Positions 1 to 6,774 of a stretch of DNA of 18,672 nt are shown in pieces. A program made the position numbers and the translations under genes. The stretch spans positions 1-18,672 of the forward strand of contig JACQRE010000140.1 of NCBI GenBank assembly GCA_016206585.1, read 5' to 3'. This stretch comes from Candidatus Omnitrophota bacterium. GTDB lineage: Bacteria; Omnitrophota; Gorgyraeia; Aquiviventales; Aquiviventaceae. Under the pieces are notes generated by a model, which was not told the DNA's origin, ran no database searches, and saw only the letters and a program-made list of their open reading frames with translations. Position 1 is the first letter of the stretch. Every line of letters starts with the position of its first letter.

Positions 1-340
1 GCTCCGGCCCGATGATGTGGACGATCCCCTGGCGGTCGCTCTGCAGGTCGTAGAGCGTCACGCCGAACTCGCGGCAGTTCTTCGCCAGCGCCTCGATCTG
101 GGCTTTGGAGATGGGGTCGCGGATGACCAGCCGGTCGTCGGTGGGCACGTTGTGGTCCATCGTGGCGATGGTGAGCTCCGGGTGGCGCACGCGCCGCCCG
201 GAGAGCCGCAGCCCCTCGAAGGCCTGGGGGCTGGTCACCTCATGGACCAGGTGGCGGTCGATGTAGAGGATCGCGGTCCCATCGGGGAGCGTGGTGACCA
301 GGTGCCGGTCCCAGATTTTCTCGAACAACGTCTTGGCCAT
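1..340 (-). CDS. leuC: 3-isopropylmalate dehydratase large subunit, N-terminal part (cut by window start)
   Basis: The minus strand reads MAKTLFEKIWDRHLV from an ATG at 340 and continues to the window edge (113 complete codons), so only about the first quarter of the usual ~420-470 aa protein is present. The segments LYIDRHLVHEVTSPQAFEGL and MDHNVPTDDR match the N-terminus of LeuC, the aconitase-family [4Fe-4S] isomerase that interconverts 2- and 3-isopropylmalate in cytoplasmic leucine synthesis. The Fe-S cysteines lie beyond the window. HomoAconitase-type paralogues share this N-terminus, so leuC is likely rather than certain. The gene is divergent from the small exported protein at 478. 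Confidence 0.9.
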   Translation of the reverse strand, partial: MAKTLFEKIWDRHLVTTLPDGTAILYIDRHLVHEVTSPQAFEGLRLSGRRVRHPELTIATMDHNVPTDDRLVIRDPISKAQIEALAKNCREFGVTLYDLQSDRQGIVHIIGPE

Positions 341-349
341 CGTTCGAAC

Positions 350-379
350 AGTATAGCGGTCTCAACGCTGAAAGCGCAA
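350..379 (-). promoter_or_regulatory. Putative sigma-70 promoter for leuC
   Basis: On the minus strand, TTGCGC (379-374) is followed after 18 nt by TATACT (355-350). The predicted transcription start falls near 343, almost on the ATG at 340, so the mRNA would be nearly leaderless. No Shine-Dalgarno sequence is visible in front of the ATG. Confidence 0.45.
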
Positions 380-400
380 GGGCCCCCGGCCGGATTTCCC

Positions 401-431
401 TTGAGCGGCCGCTCGCCCAGCGTATTATAAT
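401..431 (+). promoter_or_regulatory. Putative promoter for the small exported protein
   Basis: TTGAGC at 401-406 is followed by the AT-rich block TATTATAAT (423-431). A 16-nt spacer gives TATTAT and a 19-nt spacer gives TATAAT as the -10. A small hairpin (GGGCT/AGCCC, about 447-461) and a strong AGGAGG ribosome-binding site lie between this and the ATG at 478. Confidence 0.45.
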
Positions 432-477
432 AAGCCATAGCATTGGGCTGTGGGAGCCCGAACAGCAGGAGGGGGCG

Positions 478-771
478 ATGAGAAAGCTGGTGGGATGGGC
501 CTTAGCGGCTTCTTTGGTCATGACCGCGGCCCCAGTCTATGCCGGGCAGGGTGGCGCTGGCGAGAACATCATGACGAAGACCGGCGACTGGTTTGCGACC
601 ATGGGCAAGTCCGAGACGGAGCGGACGGCCGTCCTGGCGCAGCGGCGGGCCGCACGGGCCGCACGACAGGCGCAGCACGAGGCCGAGAAGAGCGCGAAGA
701 AGGCCGAGAAATCGATGCAGGGCGCGGCCAAAGAGATGAACAAGGGCTTGAAGGACATCACCGGACAGTAA
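478..771 (+). CDS. Small exported helical protein of unknown function
   Basis: This 97-aa protein begins MRKLVGWALAASLV, a typical Sec signal peptide, with a likely signal peptidase I site after VYA (residue 22). The mature part is a strongly charged Ala/Lys/Glu/Arg-rich segment (residues ~45-90) predicted to be one long helix or coiled coil, so the product is probably a periplasmic helical protein. No cysteine after the signal suggests a lipoprotein. AGGAGG lies 6 nt before the ATG and decides the start. A GC-rich hairpin follows the stop at 793-820. I do not recognise a family. Expression as a single gene is likely. Confidence 0.7.
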   Translation: MRKLVGWALAASLVMTAAPVYAGQGGAGENIMTKTGDWFATMGKSETERTAVLAQRRAARAARQAQHEAEKSAKKAEKSMQGAAKEMNKGLKDITGQ

Positions 772-792
772 CGCGCGCGAGGTCATGTGGCG

Positions 793-829
793 GCGGCGCC
801 CAGGAAGACTTGGGCGCCGCAGCCATTTC
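793..829 (+). terminator. Possible intrinsic terminator / stem-loop
   Basis: A perfect 10-bp inverted repeat, GCGGCGCCCA (793-802) and TGGGCGCCGC (811-820), encloses an 8-nt loop and is followed by a weak T-containing tail (ATTTCT). It lies between the exported protein and the hydrolase. It also argues against a GTG start at 787 for the hydrolase, since that start would put this stem inside the coding region. Confidence 0.45.
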
Positions 830-831
830 TA

Positions 832-1767
832 ATGCAAGTCGGCGTCTTGCTCGTCCACGGCATCGGGGATCAGGGGCCGGATTGGGCTGACGGCACCATC
901 CAATCACTCAAGGCGCGCCTCGCGAGCCAGCTCGCCGCGCTGCTGCCCGGCCAGCCGCCGGTGGATCTGCAGCAGGCGTTCGTGATCGGCCGCGCGCACT
1001 GGGCCGACGTGCTGCAGGAGCATCAGCGCGCGCTGCGCCGCATGCTGGAGGCCGCACACGCTCCCGCGCCGTCCAGCGGCTCATGGTGGCGCCGGCTGCT
1101 CGGGGTGGCGGCCCACGAGGCTCGCCGGCAGGAGTCGCGGTTCATCGCGGAGTTCGTCGGCGACGTGATCGGCTACCGGTCGCCGGCAACCCGCGCGGCC
1201 ATCTACGAGACGATCACCAGCGTGCTCAACGATCTCCTCGGCCGGCTCGAGCCCGGATCCCCGAAGGTTCCGCTCACCATCATTGCGCACAGCCTCGGGA
1301 CGGTGATCAGCTCCGATTACGTCTGGGATCTGACGAATGCGCGCCGCGCCAAGGGACGCGACGGCTTCCACGACCGCTGGCGGCTGGAAAACTTCTTCAC
1401 CGCCGGCTCGCCCCTCGCCCTGTTTTCACTGCAGTACGGCGGGCCGGCACTGTTCAACCAGCCCATCGCGGTGGAGAGCCCGCGAGGCCGCTGGGTCAAC
1501 CTCTACGATCCGAACGATCCGATCGCCATGCCGCTCAAGCCGCTCAACGAGGCGTACTACCGCGTCGTGCTGGCGGACGCCCCGGTGCGCGCCGGCACGT
1601 ACCTCCTCGCCCACATGCGGTACTTCGAGGACGAGGAGACGCTCACGATCATCAGCCGCAAGCTGGCTCTCGATTGGTGTGCGAGCAGCGCCCGGCTGCC
1701 TGAGGCCCGATTGCGCGAGCTCGGGGCGCACTACGACCGCACGTTGGGGCTCGCCCCCGCGGCGTAA
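832..1767 (+). CDS. Alpha/beta-hydrolase fold protein (lipase/PGAP1-like)
   Basis: The 311-aa protein from the ATG at 832 starts MQVGVLLVHGIGDQGPDW, an early beta strand with the HG oxyanion motif of lipase-like hydrolases. The nucleophile elbow is AHSLG with Ser154. Likely acid residues are D226 or D229 (YDPNDP) and the likely base is H261 (LAHMRYF), in the correct order for a Ser-Asp-His triad. No signal peptide is seen, so it is probably cytoplasmic. A GTG at 787 would add 15 residues upstream of the first strand and overlap a stem-loop, so ATG 832 is preferred. The substrate cannot be told. The downstream TetR gene has its own promoter. Confidence 0.75.
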   Translation: MQVGVLLVHGIGDQGPDWADGTIQSLKARLASQLAALLPGQPPVDLQQAFVIGRAHWADVLQEHQRALRRMLEAAHAPAPSSGSWWRRLLGVAAHEARRQESRFIAEFVGDVIGYRSPATRAAIYETITSVLNDLLGRLEPGSPKVPLTIIAHSLGTVISSDYVWDLTNARRAKGRDGFHDRWRLENFFTAGSPLALFSLQYGGPALFNQPIAVESPRGRWVNLYDPNDPIAMPLKPLNEAYYRVVLADAPVRAGTYLLAHMRYFEDEETLTIISRKLALDWCASSARLPEARLRELGAHYDRTLGLAPAA

Positions 1768-1777
1768 ATTCAGGGCT

Positions 1778-1821
1778 TGACACGCGGGCGGACAATCCGG
1801 CAGAATCATACCAAACGGTAT
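1778..1821 (+). promoter_or_regulatory. Promoter plus palindromic operator of the TetR gene
   Basis: Consensus TTGACA (1778-1783) is separated by 17 nt from CAGAAT (1801-1806). Directly after the -10, at 1808-1821, lies ATACCAAACGGTAT, a 5-bp-arm inverted repeat. Its left half matches the second palindrome at 2460-2479. The position fits TetR autorepression by blocking initiation. Confidence 0.6.
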
Positions 1822-1827
1822 GTCCGT

Positions 1828-2433
1828 ATGGTGAGAACCGCACAGGCCCATTCGCCAACCAAAGAACGGCTGCTCGACGCCGCCGAACGGCTCATGCTCG
1901 CCAAGGGGTTCGCCGCGACGTCGGTGGAGGAGATCTGCGAGGCGGCGAAGCTCACGAAGGGCAGCTTCTTCCACTACTTCGAGAGCAAGGAGCAGCTCGG
2001 CAAAGCGGTCCTGGAGCGGTTCTGCAAGTCGGGGGCGAGGCTCCATGCCGGCTTCTGCGGCGTGGAGAAGGACCCGTTGAAGCGGGTCTACAACTACATC
2101 GACGGGGCGGTCACGCTGTCCCAGGACCCCTCGATGGGCAGCGGCTGCCTGCTCGGCACGTTCTCCCAGGAGCTGTGCGACACCTCGCCGGAGATCCGCC
2201 GCGCCTGCGAGCAGGGGTTTGCGGCCTGGAAACAGCAGTTCGGAGAGGAGCTGGAGGCGGCGAAACGGAAGTATGCGCCCAAGGGCGACTGGAGTCCCAA
2301 GGAGTTGGCGGAGCATTTCATCGCGATCCTGGAAGGGTCGCTGATTTTGGGGAAGGCGGGGCAGGACATGCAGGTGGTGGGCAGAAATTTGCGCCACTTC
2401 AAGCGATACGTGCAGCAGCTCTTCGGACGGTGA
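1828..2433 (+). CDS. TetR/AcrR-family transcriptional regulator
   Basis: This 201-aa protein has the family layout: an N-terminal DNA-binding domain with the helix-turn-helix at about residues 32-51 (TSVEEICEAAKLTKGSFFHY, then the conserved FxSKEQL), followed by an all-helical ligand-binding domain. The GxSFFHYFxSKEQL form and the later GSGCLLG segment resemble the subgroup that binds ACC-N-GGT-type palindromes. Such sites occur just upstream (1808-1821) and downstream (2460-2479). The start at 1828 follows the operator directly; a TTG further upstream would lie in the promoter. It likely represses itself and the Cys-rich gene at 2584. The ligand is unknown. Confidence 0.9.
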   Translation: MVRTAQAHSPTKERLLDAAERLMLAKGFAATSVEEICEAAKLTKGSFFHYFESKEQLGKAVLERFCKSGARLHAGFCGVEKDPLKRVYNYIDGAVTLSQDPSMGSGCLLGTFSQELCDTSPEIRRACEQGFAAWKQQFGEELEAAKRKYAPKGDWSPKELAEHFIAILEGSLILGKAGQDMQVVGRNLRHFKRYVQQLFGR

Positions 2434-2459
2434 CGGGCGCTCTTTTATGGGTTAGAAAT

Positions 2460-2479
2460 ATACCAACTGGTTGGTTTAT
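2460..2479 (+). promoter_or_regulatory. Second TetR-type operator upstream of the Cys-rich gene
   Basis: ATACCAACTGGTTGGTTTAT contains perfect ACCAAC/GTTGGT arms (2462-2475) with a 2-nt centre. The left flank ATACCAA is identical to the operator in front of the TetR gene. It is 26 nt after the TetR stop and 104 nt before the next start codon. I see no convincing -35/-10 pair around it, though the AT-rich TTAGAAATAT just upstream may be part of one. The remaining spacer to 2583 holds only the AAGGAG ribosome-binding site at 2570-2575. Confidence 0.6.
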
Positions 2480-2583
2480 GAAAGGGGGTGAGGGTCGTGG
2501 AAGAAGTCATCGCGGCGTGACGGACGGGGAAGTGATGTGGGCATCGTGCAACGCATGGCACCCAATACGAAGGAGTCATCTCC

Positions 2584-2928
2584 ATGTCCAGTGAATGCGG
2601 AACGGGCAGTTGTGAGACGCCGCAGGGAACCGGGGCCTCGTGCGGACCGTGCGATAAGGAGTGTCCGTGCGGGACGCCGGGCTGCAGCGGCGATCCTATT
2701 GACTGCGCTCTCGGCATGTGGTCGTGTTCGTTCTTCCAGGCGCTGAAGGCCGCGCAGGTCGATGCGCTCAAGGCGAAGATCCAGAAGGCGTGGGGGAGCA
2801 AGATGGACAAGGCGGCCGATGCCGTGCTCGAGGCCATGGGCGTGCAGTGGCAGTCGATGCTCGCGCAGGCCACGGCCAAATCGGCGCTTCGGGAAAAGCT
2901 CCAGAACTTGTGGAGCGAAGGGAAGTAA
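2584..2928 (+). CDS. Small cysteine-rich protein of unknown function
   Basis: The 114-aa product has nine cysteines in its first 48 residues (C5, C10, C20, C23, C27, C29, C34, C41, C48), including CGPC and CPC motifs, with interspersed glycines. This suggests metal or Fe-S binding, or a redox role. Residues ~50-114 form an amphipathic, cysteine-free helical region (ALKAAQVDALKAKIQKAW) that could be a second domain. No signal peptide is present. AAGGAG at 2570-2575 fixes the start. Its position downstream of a TetR operator suggests regulated, stress-responsive expression, possibly to metal or an electrophile; that is inference. I do not recognise a named family. Confidence 0.7.
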   Translation: MSSECGTGSCETPQGTGASCGPCDKECPCGTPGCSGDPIDCALGMWSCSFFQALKAAQVDALKAKIQKAWGSKMDKAADAVLEAMGVQWQSMLAQATAKSALREKLQNLWSEGK

Positions 2929-2934
2929 CGCGTC

Positions 2935-2991
2935 AGTGCGGAGTTCGGAGTGGGGAGTTCGGAGTGAAGACCACATTCCGAACTCCGCACT
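2935..2991. repeat. GGAGTTCGGAGT intergenic repeat with inverted arms
   Basis: A perfect 15-bp inverted repeat (AGTGCGGAGTTCGGA at 2935-2949, its complement at 2977-2991) encloses a second direct copy of GGAGTTCGGAGT (2940-2951 and 2954-2965). It starts 6 nt after the Cys-rich gene and ends 20 nt before htrA. It looks like a dispersed intergenic repeat. It could also fold in the transcript and act as a weak terminator or processing site, but there is no T tract. Confidence 0.75.
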
Positions 2992-3011
2992 CTGTGAGGC
3001 AGGATGCGATC

Positions 3012-4016
3012 ATGGTCAATCGAGTGAATCGGTTCAACGGCGAGCCGCAGCCGGCTGACGGGGGAGCGCCCTCCGAGCAGCCGCTCTGGGATGCCTATTC
3101 GCAGGCGGTCATCGGCGCGGCGGAAGCGGTCAGCCCCTCGGTGGTGAACATCGAGGCGGGACGGCGACGCCGAGACGGCGCTCCGGACGGGGGCAGCGGT
3201 TCCGGCTTTATCTTCACCTCGGATGGGTTCCTCCTGACGAACAGCCACGTGGTGCATGGAGCCGACGAGCTGCGCGTCACGCTGACCGACGGGCTGCAGG
3301 TGCCGGGAGCGCTCGTCGGCGACGATCCGGCCACCGACCTCGCCCTCCTCAAGATCGACGCGCCGTCGCTGCTGCCCGCCGCCCTGCTGGGCGATTCGCG
3401 CACGATCCGGGTGGGGCAGCTGGTGATCGCCATCGGCAACCCCTACGGGTTTCAGTGCACGGTGACCGCCGGGGTGGTCAGCGCGCTGGGCCGGTCGCTG
3501 CGGTCTGCCTCCGGGCGGCTGATCGAGGACGTGATCCAGACCGACACGGCACTCAATCCCGGCAACTCGGGCGGCCCGCTCGTGGCCGCGCAGGGGGAGG
3601 TGATCGGGGTGAACACCGCGGCCATTCTGCCGGCGCAGGGGTTGTGCTTCGCCATCCCGATCGAGACGGCGAAGTTCGTCGCCGAGCGGCTGCTGCGGGA
3701 CGGCCGCGTGCGCCGCGCCTGGCTGGGCATCGGCGGGCAGACGGTGCTGGTCCACACGCGGGTCGCGCGGTTCCACAACCTGCCGGCGTCGCGCGGCGTC
3801 CTGGTCCTCGCCGTGGAGCCGCGCAGCCCGGCCCAGCGCGCGGGGCTGCGGCCGGGGGATCTGGTCGTCGAGTACGACGGGCAGCCGGTCACCGGCGTGG
3901 ATGCGCTGCACCGGCTCCTGACCGAGGTGCGCGTCGGCGCGCACGCCTCGGTGACCGTCCTCCGGAATGCCGAGAAGCGGCAACTGGAGATCGTGCCCGA
4001 AGAGTCCGAGGGGTGA
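3012..4016 (+). CDS. HtrA/DegP-like trypsin-type serine protease with PDZ domain
   Basis: The 334-aa protein is a S1C protease followed by one PDZ domain. Catalytic residues are visible: H79 in TNSHVVH, D109 in ATDLALLKID, and S186 in NPGNSGGPL. The PDZ domain covers about residues 238-330 (RGVLVLAVEPRSPAQRAGLR, GDLVVEYDGQPV). These proteases degrade or refold misfolded envelope proteins. Unusually, the N-terminus (MVNRVNRFNGEPQPADGG) has no signal peptide or membrane anchor, so the protein may be cytoplasmic or exported atypically. The ATG at 3012 follows a weak purine stretch. Upstream in-frame codons run through the preceding gene and repeat, so a longer form is unlikely. A single PDZ makes it shorter than DegP and closer to DegS/HtrB size. 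Confidence 0.88.
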   Translation: MVNRVNRFNGEPQPADGGAPSEQPLWDAYSQAVIGAAEAVSPSVVNIEAGRRRRDGAPDGGSGSGFIFTSDGFLLTNSHVVHGADELRVTLTDGLQVPGALVGDDPATDLALLKIDAPSLLPAALLGDSRTIRVGQLVIAIGNPYGFQCTVTAGVVSALGRSLRSASGRLIEDVIQTDTALNPGNSGGPLVAAQGEVIGVNTAAILPAQGLCFAIPIETAKFVAERLLRDGRVRRAWLGIGGQTVLVHTRVARFHNLPASRGVLVLAVEPRSPAQRAGLRPGDLVVEYDGQPVTGVDALHRLLTEVRVGAHASVTVLRNAEKRQLEIVPEESEG

Positions 4017-4021
4017 CGCGC

Positions 4022-4075
4022 CCCCCGCACCAATTGCCGGCGTCATTGTGGCGATTGGTGTGGGGGTGCTACAAT
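4022..4075 (+). promoter_or_regulatory. Promoter inside an inverted repeat, upstream of the zincin gene
   Basis: CCCCCGCACCAAT (4022-4034) and ATTGGTGTGGGGG (4054-4066) form a 13-bp inverted repeat with one G/T mismatch and a 19-nt loop. The loop and right arm include TTGTGG (4046-4051), which is 18 nt from TACAAT (4070-4075). The ATG at 4082 comes 6 nt after the -10, so transcription would start at the start codon. The repeat may be an operator or a 3' structure for htrA mRNA; it lacks a T tract. Confidence 0.5.
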
Positions 4076-4081
4076 CAGGGC

Positions 4082-5386
4082 ATGGACCTCGGGGTCATCC
4101 CTCGGCGCCGACGGCGAGATGGGCTCATGCTCGCCGAGGTGCTCTTCTTCCTGCTCATCTTCAGCGTCCTCATCGCGCTCGCGGTGTCCATCAAGGTTCG
4201 GATCTCGCAGCGCCCCATTCCGGCGCGGCGCGACCTGACGGTCGAAGAGACCCGGTACCTCAAGTATCTGGCGTATGTGCCGTCGGAGCACGCGGGTTCC
4301 TCCGAAGAGCCATTGGTCATCGCGCCGCCGCGCGCCCGTCCGCCGCGCCGGCCGCCGGCTCCTGCAGATGATCCGGGCTCCCCAGCCGGTTCCTCACCAG
4401 ACACGGCGGGCATGCTCCTCAGGACTCCCGGACCGGAACCTGCCGCGGACGAAGCGGGCGCGTCTTCCGCCCCCTCCGAACCGGCTCCCGCAGCCGATCT
4501 GGCTGTGGTGAATGTCTCCACGGAACGAGCGGCCCAGCCATCCGTTCCCGCTCAGGAGGGTCCTCGCGGGGCGTTGCCGGGAGGGCTTGTCGCGATCGGC
4601 GCGGATGGCAGCCCGCGTCCGCAGCCGGTGACGGACCACGACATCCGAACCACCGTCACATCAAGCCGCGCCTCCGCGTCCACCGTCTTGCTGGGACTGC
4701 CCGGTCAGGGGACCGCTCCCGCCGTCTCGCCGGATCCCCGCCTCGCTGGGCCGGAGAGCGTTCAGGACGGATCCAGGGCTTCGCGCCGGAAACCGCGGAC
4801 GCTGCACTACCGCCACCGCGGGCCGGATGTGTGGACGCATTGGCCGGACGCCACCCAGCGCCACGTCGTCGGGGAGCGCGGCACCCTGCGCCTGACCCGG
4901 GCGATGGAGGTCCTCGCCAAGTCGGGGGCCAACGCCATTGCGGACGACTTGGTGCGCAAGGGCGTCGTCGTCTCGTTTGGTGACGAGTCGGAATTTGCGA
5001 ATGCCGGCGAGCATGCGACCGCCCTCCTGGTCTACTCGACGGATGACCGGCCGCCGTTTCGCCCGCGCCAGGTGCCGGTGATCACGCTCAATCCCCGGCA
5101 CGCCGGGGAAGACCCCCGCATCCTCGCGGCGGTCCTGGTGCACGAGGGCACCCACTTCCAGCAGTACGTGGACGGGACCGTCTTCGATCCGTCGCACTCG
5201 ACGCGCGACGCCGAGGCGGACGCGTGGGTCAACGGGGCCACGTTCTGGCAGGAGATCCGGACCTCCGAGGGGCTGCCGTGGACGAGCGAGCTCGCCAGAC
5301 AGGAAGAGCTCAGCTATCAAGTGGCGCGCCAGGGCGAGGGGCCGCTGCGCGACCTGATCGTCGCCCTCTACCCGCTGATGCGCTGA
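4082..5386 (+). CDS. Putative zinc metallopeptidase with type IV prepilin-like N-terminus
   Basis: This 434-aa protein starts with a basic leader (five Arg at 8-12, then D13-G14) followed by LMLAEVLFFLLIFSVLIALA. A glycine just before a hydrophobic helix with Glu at position +5 is the type IV prepilin/pseudopilin cleavage pattern. Residues ~75-250 are Pro/Ala/Ser-rich linker. The C-terminal domain has HEGTH (354-358), an HExxH zinc motif, and E378 in DAEADAW about 20 residues later as a possible third ligand, as in gluzincins. It would be membrane-anchored with the domain outside. The start is set by the TACAAT promoter. The protease call rests on motifs only; substrate and family are unknown. 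Confidence 0.65.
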   Translation: MDLGVIPRRRRRDGLMLAEVLFFLLIFSVLIALAVSIKVRISQRPIPARRDLTVEETRYLKYLAYVPSEHAGSSEEPLVIAPPRARPPRRPPAPADDPGSPAGSSPDTAGMLLRTPGPEPAADEAGASSAPSEPAPAADLAVVNVSTERAAQPSVPAQEGPRGALPGGLVAIGADGSPRPQPVTDHDIRTTVTSSRASASTVLLGLPGQGTAPAVSPDPRLAGPESVQDGSRASRRKPRTLHYRHRGPDVWTHWPDATQRHVVGERGTLRLTRAMEVLAKSGANAIADDLVRKGVVVSFGDESEFANAGEHATALLVYSTDDRPPFRPRQVPVITLNPRHAGEDPRILAAVLVHEGTHFQQYVDGTVFDPSHSTRDAEADAWVNGATFWQEIRTSEGLPWTSELARQEELSYQVARQGEGPLRDLIVALYPLMR

Positions 5387-5390
5387 CCCG

Positions 5391-6014
5391 ATGGGCACTC
5401 GACGACCACGGCGCGAATGGTGGCTCGGCGTCCTGCTGGGGCTGCTGTTCCTGCTGCCAGCGGTCTGGCTGGGATGGCAACACGGCCGTCTGAGTTCGCC
5501 CCCGGCGCCGAAGGAGTCGCCCGATCGCGGCGATGACCCGACGCGGCCGCTCCAGCTGGTGTCTCCGGCCGGCTGGCGCCTGGAGCGCGAGCGGGGCCGC
5601 ACGGAGCCCTACCACCAGATCCGGCTGGTGGGCGCTCGCAACGCCGAGGACACCTACACGGCGTTCATCTCGATCCGCGTCAGGCCGCTGCGGGAAGCGG
5701 GAGGGTTCTACGCGCACGTTGGGGAGCTGGTCCGCCACTCCATCGACCGGCGGCTGGAGGGCGCTCGCGTCGAGGGCCCGCGCGCCGTCCGCGTCGCCGG
5801 CGTTCCGGCCGAAGAGCTCATCGTCGTCTACACGATCCCGGCCCTCCGCCATCATGCGGGCGCGAAACCGGCGGACATCCCCGTCACGACGCGCTCAATG
5901 TTCTTCGAGCGCGGGTCCTCCTGCTACGAGCTGGTGTACAGCGCCGACACGCGCGAGTACGCGCGCCATGAAGCGGTCTTCACCCGGCTGCTCGAGTCGC
6001 TGCGCGTGCCGTGA
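5391..6014 (+). CDS. Membrane-anchored protein, PsbP/DUF1795-like domain
   Basis: The 207-aa protein has a positively charged start (MGTRRPRREWW) and one hydrophobic segment at about residues 11-29, so it is a signal-anchor or exported protein. The rest (PLQLVSPAGWRLERERG ... TAFISIRVRPL ... VRVAGVPAEELIVVYT ... SSCYELVYSADTREY) has the beta-strand rhythm of PsbP/DUF1795-type lipid- or protein-binding domains. It follows the zincin gene after 4 nt and precedes tatC by 10 nt, so the three are probably cotranscribed. No Shine-Dalgarno is clear; coupling to the upstream stop is likely. Function is unknown. Confidence 0.6.
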   Translation: MGTRRPRREWWLGVLLGLLFLLPAVWLGWQHGRLSSPPAPKESPDRGDDPTRPLQLVSPAGWRLERERGRTEPYHQIRLVGARNAEDTYTAFISIRVRPLREAGGFYAHVGELVRHSIDRRLEGARVEGPRAVRVAGVPAEELIVVYTIPALRHHAGAKPADIPVTTRSMFFERGSSCYELVYSADTREYARHEAVFTRLLESLRVP

Positions 6015-6024
6015 GCCTCCACCC

Positions 6025-6774
6025 ATGAGCCTGCCTGTCGTGTCTCCCAGCGGTCTGCGCCTGAGTCTTGCGGGCCATCTCGAAGAGCTCCGACGTCGGC
6101 TCGGCATCAGCCTGGCCGCGTTGTTGCTGGCCGTCGGCCTCTGCCTCACCCAGGCGGAGCGCCTGATCGCGTGGCTGGCAGCTCCCGTCCAGGCGTGGCT
6201 GCCGTACTTCGCGTTCTTCACCCCGGTCGAGCCGCTGCTCGCGTATATGAAGGTCAGCGGGCTGGCCGGCATCGTGGCGGCGATGCCGGTCATCCTCTGG
6301 CAGCTGTGGGCGTTCATCCGCAGCGGCCTGACACCACGCGAGCGGTCGGCCGGCCTGCTCTTCGTCTGGTGGGGCAGCCTGCAGTTCGCGGCAGGGGCGG
6401 CGTTCGCGTACTACGTGCTGCTGCCGGCCTCGTTGCGCCTCCTCCTGCGCATCGGCGAGCACTACCTCAGGCCGATGATCTCGATCGACCGCTACCTCTC
6501 GTTCGTCACCGGGCTGCTGTTCTGGTGCGGCCTGCTCTTCGAGCTGCCCGTCCTGCTCGTCGTGCTCGCGCGGATCGGCGTGGTGAGCCCCGAATGGCTG
6601 CGCCAGCAGCGGCCGTACGCGATGCTGATCCTGGTCATCCTGGCGGCACTGGTCACACCGACGACCGATCCGGTCAACCTCTGCCTCGTCGCCGTGCCGC
6701 TCGCACTGCTCTACGAAGCCTCGATCTGGCTCACACGGGCGACGATGCGTCTGCCCGCGCCGCCGGACGGCTGA
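6025..6774 (+). CDS. tatC: Sec-independent (Tat) protein translocase subunit TatC
   Basis: The 249-aa protein is typical in length, with six predicted transmembrane helices. Family marks are the cytoplasmic N-terminal HLEELRRRL (about 17-25), which contacts twin-arginine signals, FFTPVEPLLAYMK in the first periplasmic loop, and PTTDPVN near the last helices. TatC is the signal-peptide receptor of the translocase that moves folded proteins across the inner membrane. No tatA or tatB lies in the window. The start ATG at 6025 sits 10 nt after the upstream stop. The 3' end overlaps the convergent symporter gene by 44 bp. Confidence 0.93.
   Translation: MSLPVVSPSGLRLSLAGHLEELRRRLGISLAALLLAVGLCLTQAERLIAWLAAPVQAWLPYFAFFTPVEPLLAYMKVSGLAGIVAAMPVILWQLWAFIRSGLTPRERSAGLLFVWWGSLQFAAGAAFAYYVLLPASLRLLLRIGEHYLRPMISIDRYLSFVTGLLFWCGLLFELPVLLVVLARIGVVSPEWLRQQRPYAMLILVILAALVTPTTDPVNLCLVAVPLALLYEASIWLTRATMRLPAPPDG

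Noticed and set aside
787..831. GTG start for the alpha/beta hydrolase
   Set aside because: It would place the 793-820 stem-loop inside the gene and add residues not expected before the first beta strand. ATG 832 fits better.
1426..2397. Long minus-strand open frame opposite the hydrolase end and TetR gene
   Set aside because: It is opposite two well-supported plus-strand genes, is rich in Arg/Pro/Ala without recognisable motifs, and long antisense frames are common in GC-rich DNA.
2478..2594. ATG just after the second TetR operator
   Set aside because: It has no ribosome-binding site, runs into the start of the Cys-rich gene and gives a composition unlike a real protein.
2445..4046. 533-codon minus-strand open frame opposite the Cys-rich gene and htrA
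   Set aside because: No family motifs and an Arg/Pro/Gly-rich composition. The plus strand carries an intact HtrA with catalytic triad.
3455..4081. Upstream in-frame extension of the zincin gene into htrA
   Set aside because: The extension is Arg/Gly/Ala-rich shadow coding within htrA. The promoter at 4070 and the prepilin-like start at 4082 define the gene.
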